A stretch of DNA of 18,328 bases, taken from contig JAGWKJ010000008.1 of NCBI GenBank assembly GCA_028865375.1, forward strand, positions 1 through 18,328, in the 5' to 3' direction. This document shows positions 14,818-18,328 of the stretch, piece after piece. This DNA comes from Hyphomicrobiales bacterium. Its GTDB lineage: Bacteria; Pseudomonadota; Alphaproteobacteria; Rhizobiales; Beijerinckiaceae. Both the position numbers and the translations under genes were made by a program. The notes under the pieces are model-generated. The model was not told the origin of the DNA. It ran no database searches and was given only the letters and a program-made list of their open reading frames with translations. Numbering within the stretch: the stretch's first letter is position 1; each line of letters begins with the position of its first letter.

Positions 14818-15888
14818 ATGATCAATTACGCCGTCGTCGGGGCAGGATGGATTTCGCAGGAGGCTTTCCTGCCCGGCGTCGGGCAGTCCGGCAATTCGCG
14901 CGTCGCCGCCATCGTCAGCGGCGACCGCGCCAAGGCGGAGCGTCTCGCGGCGTTTCACGGCATCGGCGCCGTCGTCGGCTACGAGGGCTTCGACGCGCTG
15001 CTGCGCGGTCCCGCCATCGACGCGGTCTATGTCGCGCTGCCCAACGACATGCACGCGGACTACGCGATCCGGGCGGCGCGCGCCGGCAAGCACGTCCTCG
15101 TCGAGAAGCCGTTGGCGACCACTGAAGACGAGGCGCTGGCGATGATCGCCGCGGCGCGCGCGAGCGGCAGGTTCCTGATGACCGCCTATCGGCTGCACAA
15201 CGAGCCGGGCACCGTCGCCGCGCTCGAGCGCATCCGGGCCGGCGACATCGGCCGGCCCTTGGTCTTCCAATCGGCGTTCGGATTCCAGGCCGCGACGGGA
15301 AACCATCGCCTGCGGGCTTCGGCGTGGGGAGGGCCGTTGCAGGACGTCGGTGTCTATTGCGTCAACGCGGCGCGGCACGTTTTTTCCGAAGAGCCCGTCG
15401 AGGCGATGGCCACCGCCCACCGGCCGGCGGACGATCCGCGCTTCGGCGACATCGACGCCTCGGTGGCCGCGACGCTGCGGTTTCCCTCCGGCGGGCTCGC
15501 GCAATTCGTCGCCAGCTTCGGCACGGCGGCGGTCGACGATTATCGCGTCGTGGGAACGCTGGGCGACCTGCGGCTCGATCCCGGTTTCCGGTTCGAGACC
15601 GCGACCCGGCTGCTGCTGCGCCGCGACGGAAAGTCGATCGAGACCCAATTCCCGCGCATCGACCAATTCGGCGCGCAGGTCGCCTATTTCTCCGATTGCA
15701 TCGCCAACGGAACGCCTCCGGAGAGCGACGGCGAGGAGGGGCTGGCGGACTTGCGCGTCCTGCTCGCGATCGAGAAAGCCGCTTCGACCGGGCGCCCGCA
15801 GCCCATTTCCTCGCCTCCGCGCGCGCGCCATCCCACGCCCGACATGGTGCGCGAGATTCCGCCGACCGACAGGCGTCTCGTCCTGTGA
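14818..15888 (+). CDS. Gfo/Idh/MocA oxidoreductase, glucose-fructose-oxidoreductase-like subgroup
   Basis: NAD(P)-dependent oxidoreductase acting on a sugar or cyclitol; cytoplasmic, with no signal peptide, unlike exported Zymomonas glucose-fructose oxidoreductase. The 356 residues show Rossmann motif GAGWIS (8-13), family lysine K97 in VEKPLAT, YRLHNEP (124-130), and GGPLQDVGVYCVNAARH, where D176 and Y180 have the spacing of the catalytic Asp and Tyr of the GFOR group. It is therefore only distantly related to the preceding iolG-like protein. The ATG at 14818 has GGAGAGG five bases upstream. As last gene of the iol operon it may oxidise another inositol isomer or reduce a keto-intermediate. 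The C-terminal 35 residues are proline-rich and unconserved-looking. Exact substrate unknown. Confidence 0.83.
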   Translation: MINYAVVGAGWISQEAFLPGVGQSGNSRVAAIVSGDRAKAERLAAFHGIGAVVGYEGFDALLRGPAIDAVYVALPNDMHADYAIRAARAGKHVLVEKPLATTEDEALAMIAAARASGRFLMTAYRLHNEPGTVAALERIRAGDIGRPLVFQSAFGFQAATGNHRLRASAWGGPLQDVGVYCVNAARHVFSEEPVEAMATAHRPADDPRFGDIDASVAATLRFPSGGLAQFVASFGTAAVDDYRVVGTLGDLRLDPGFRFETATRLLLRRDGKSIETQFPRIDQFGAQVAYFSDCIANGTPPESDGEEGLADLRVLLAIEKAASTGRPQPISSPPRARHPTPDMVREIPPTDRRLVL

Positions 15889-15907
15889 GGCGCCCGGGCG
15901 TCCGCGG

Positions 15908-18328
15908 TCACGGCACGGCGCGCACGACGCGCGCGAAGGCCGCAACGACTTCGGCGCGCGCGGCGGCCAGCGCTCCGACGAGCGCGCGGAAGTCCGGCAG
16001 GCCGGCGGCCGCGGCGACGCGGCGCTTCAGGCCGCTCGAAGCGGTCGCCGGATCGAACCGTCCCTCGACCGACAGGCGCAGGATCTGTTCGGTGGCGACA
16101 TAGAGCGCGTGCGCGTCGAGCAGGCGCCGCGCGTCGTCGGGATCGACCGCGCCGCTCGCCGCGCCGGCGTCGAGGATGCGCCTCGTCGACACGTCGAGCG
16201 CGCCGGGATCCGAATTCGCCGTCGCCAGGGCGACGAACTGCGCCGCGAACTCGACGTCGAGCAGGCCGCCCCTGACGAGCTTGAGGTCGAACGGATCGTC
16301 GGTGGCGCGCTCCTTGGCGATCAGCGCCCGCATTTCGAGGACGTCCGCGGCCAGCGCCGCCCGGTCGCGCGGGCGCCGCAGGACGGCGCGCAGCGTCGTT
16401 TCGGTCGCCCGGCCGAGCCCGGAATCGCCGGCCACGATCCGCGCGCGCGTCAGCGCCATGTGTTCCCACGTCTCCGCCTCGCGCTCCTGGTAGTCGGCGA
16501 ACGCCGCGAAGCTCGTCGCGAGCGGCCCCTTGCGGCCGAACGGACGCAGGCGGAGATCGACCTCGTAGAGCGTGCCGGAGCGCGTCGGCGCCGACAACGC
16601 GGCGACGAGCCGCTGCGTCAGCCGCGCGAAATATTGCATCGCCGGCAGGCCGCGCGGACCGTCCGACGGCGCAAGCGCGTCCGGGGCGTCGTAGACGAGG
16701 ATCATGTCGAGGTCGGACGCGGCGGTCATTTCCCGCGAACCGAGCTTTCCCATCGCCAGCACCGCCGCCCGCCCGCCCGGCACGCGCCCGTGCTCGCGCG
16801 CGAACTCGCCCTCGACCGCGGGCAGGATCGCCCGCAGGGCGCCTTCCGCCAGGCCGGAATAGGCCGCCCCAGCCTCCGCGGCGGGCAACGCGCCCGACAG
16901 CACTTCGACGCCGACGAGGAATTGCTCCTCGCGCACGAACTCGCGCGCGCGGTCGAGGCGATCCTCGTAATGCGCCGCCGGCGCGATGTAGCCCGCCAAT
17001 CGCTCCCGCACGTCCTCCGCCCGCGAGGCGCGCGCGGCGCCGCCGGCGCGCTCGGGGTCGATCGCCGCGTCGAGGACGTGCGGACGGCGAGCGATGACGT
17101 TGGCGAGCCGCGGCGCGGACCCCAGCGCATCCGCGAACAGGTCGAGGATCGCGGGTTTCGAGCGCAGGATCGACAGCAGTTCGACCGCCGAAGACATCCC
17201 TGACAGCGCCTCGTCGAAGGCGGCGAGCGCCGCGTCGGCGTCCCCCGAGCGCGCGAAAGCCGACAGCAAGCCGGGGGGGAGTTCCGTCAACGCCGCCCGC
17301 GCCCGCTCGCTGCGGATCGCGGCCCGTCGTCCGAAATGCCAGCCGCGCACCGTTTCGGCGGCGCGCGCGGGGTCCCTGAACCCCAGCTTGTGCAGCGTAC
17401 CCAGCGTGCCCGGATCGTCGCCGGCGCCGGTGAAGACGAGGCTGCCGCCCGCCGCGCCCAGCCCCGGCGCCTCCTCGAACAAGCGCGCGTAGTGCATTTC
17501 CACGAGGCGCAGGCGGCGCGACAGCGCGCGCGCGAAGGCGTCCGTGCGCGCGAAGCCGCAGAACTTGGCGAAACGCGCGAACTTCTCCGGGTCCGTCGGC
17601 AGGCGGTGCGTCTGCTCGTCCGCCACCATCTGCAAACGATGCTCGACGCGGCGCAGGAACCCGTAGCATTCGGTCAACTCGTCGCGCGCCCTCCCGTCGA
17701 TCCAGCCCGCGGCCGCCAGCGCCGCCAGCGCGCCGACGGTGGCGGGCTGGCGCAGCGCTGGGTTCTTGCCGCCGAACACGAGTTGTTGGGTCTGGGCGAA
17801 GAATTCGATTTCCCTTATGCCGCCGCGGCCGATCTTTACGTCATGGCCCAACGTGGCGACTTCGCCGTGGCCCTTGAACGCGTCGATCTGCCGCTTCATC
17901 GCGTGCACGTCCGCGATCTGCGCGAAGTCGAAATACTTCCGCCAGACGAACGGCGCGAGGTCGGCGAGGAAGCGGCGGCCGAACGTCTGGTCGCCGGCGA
18001 CCGGCCTCGCCTTGATGAGGGCCGCGCGCTCCCAGTTCTGGCCGACCGACTCGTAATAGGCGAAGGCCGCCGCCTCCGAGATCGCCACCGGGTTGGACGC
18101 CGGATCGGGCCGCAGGCGCAAGTCGACGCGCAGCGCGTAGCCGTCGGCGGTCCGCTCCTGCAAGATGCGCGCGACGTCCTGCACGATGCGCGAGAGCGCC
18201 CGGGCGGCGTCTTCGCCGACCTCCTGGCCCGCCGCCTCGCCGTCGTAGAACGCCACGAGGTCGACGTCGCTCGAATAGTTGGGCTCCCGGCCGCCGAGCT
18301 TGCCGAGGCCCAACAGGACGAGGCCGCC
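15908..18328 (-). CDS. glnE: Bifunctional glutamine synthetase adenylyltransferase/adenylyl-removing enzyme, 5' end beyond window
   Basis: Adds AMP to, and removes AMP from, glutamine synthetase in response to PII signalling, so controlling nitrogen assimilation. About 806 residues are visible; the family usually has about 950-1000, so the N-terminus lies past the right edge. Numbered from the TTG at 18313, the adenylyl-removing domain has GLGKLGG (2-8), the nucleotidyltransferase acids DVD (16-18), RVDLRLRPD (62-70) and KIGRGGIREIEF (160-171). The adenylylating domain repeats the pattern: MGKLGSRE (521-528), DLD (534-536), EVDLRLRPFG (584-593) and KLVRGGLLDVEF (678-689). Both acidic pairs are intact, so both activities are expected. 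The reading frame is open through to base 18328. It converges on the iol operon with a 19-base gap and is unrelated to the sugar genes. Confidence 0.96.
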   Translation of the reverse strand, partial: GGLVLLGLGKLGGREPNYSSDVDLVAFYDGEAAGQEVGEDAARALSRIVQDVARILQERTADGYALRVDLRLRPDPASNPVAISEAAAFAYYESVGQNWERAALIKARPVAGDQTFGRRFLADLAPFVWRKYFDFAQIADVHAMKRQIDAFKGHGEVATLGHDVKIGRGGIREIEFFAQTQQLVFGGKNPALRQPATVGALAALAAAGWIDGRARDELTECYGFLRRVEHRLQMVADEQTHRLPTDPEKFARFAKFCGFARTDAFARALSRRLRLVEMHYARLFEEAPGLGAAGGSLVFTGAGDDPGTLGTLHKLGFRDPARAAETVRGWHFGRRAAIRSERARAALTELPPGLLSAFARSGDADAALAAFDEALSGMSSAVELLSILRSKPAILDLFADALGSAPRLANVIARRPHVLDAAIDPERAGGAARASRAEDVRERLAGYIAPAAHYEDRLDRAREFVREEQFLVGVEVLSGALPAAEAGAAYSGLAEGALRAILPAVEGEFAREHGRVPGGRAAVLAMGKLGSREMTAASDLDMILVYDAPDALAPSDGPRGLPAMQYFARLTQRLVAALSAPTRSGTLYEVDLRLRPFGRKGPLATSFAAFADYQEREAETWEHMALTRARIVAGDSGLGRATETTLRAVLRRPRDRAALAADVLEMRALIAKERATDDPFDLKLVRGGLLDVEFAAQFVALATANSDPGALDVSTRRILDAGAASGAVDPDDARRLLDAHALYVATEQILRLSVEGRFDPATASSGLKRRVAAAAGLPDFRALVGALAAARAEVVAAFARVVRAVP

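Noticed and set aside
15350..17203. Long plus-strand frame crossing the oxidoreductase/glnE junction
   Set aside because: It covers two confidently identified genes in other frames and is compositionally a codon-bias artefact.

Overview
The window is GC-rich bacterial chromosome, densely coded, with short intergenic gaps, frequent GTG/TTG starts and good Shine-Dalgarno sequences. The gene content (CUT2 sugar ABC transporter, RpiR-type regulator beside inositol genes, L-fucose dehydrogenase/lactonase pair, full-type GlnE) fits an alphaproteobacterium, most likely of the Rhizobiales/Hyphomicrobiales kind. That placement is inference from gene families and codon bias, not from a marker gene. I see no tRNA, rRNA, insertion sequence, CRISPR array or phage gene.

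Layout: seven blocks alternate in strand. (1) 1-667, minus: a GntR/FCD regulator with two tandem winged-helix domains, cut by the left edge. (2) 875-5620, plus: zinc alcohol dehydrogenase, then a sugar ABC importer (binding protein, double ATPase, permease). (3) 5640-7317, minus: TTG-started lactonase/amidohydrolase coupled to an L-fucose-dehydrogenase-like SDR. (4) 7488-8360, plus: RpiR/SIS regulator. (5) 8391-10782, minus: SSADH-like aldehyde dehydrogenase followed after one base by a D-2-hydroxyacid dehydrogenase. (6) 10960-15888, plus: iolD, iolE, an iolG-like inositol dehydrogenase and a glucose-fructose-oxidoreductase-like protein. (7) 15908-18328, minus: glnE, cut by the right edge. No gene-free stretch exceeds about 210 bases; the regulatory gaps are 668-874, 7318-7487 and 10783-10959.

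How it works together: this is a polyol/sugar catabolism island. The importer would bring in a cyclitol or sugar. IolG-type dehydrogenase, IolE dehydratase and IolD hydrolase carry out the first three steps of myo-inositol breakdown (inositol to 2-keto-inositol to the diketone to 5-deoxyglucuronate). The SDR and lactonase carry out the first two steps of the non-phosphorylative L-fucose pathway (sugar to lactone to sugar acid). IolB, IolC, an IolJ-type aldolase and L-fuconate dehydratase are not in the window, so both routes are completed elsewhere or differ here. The aldehyde dehydrogenase and hydroxyacid dehydrogenase, transcribed divergently from iolD from what look like overlapping promoters, are the most interesting candidates for a variant lower pathway. 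glnE is unrelated nitrogen-control housekeeping and marks the edge of the island.
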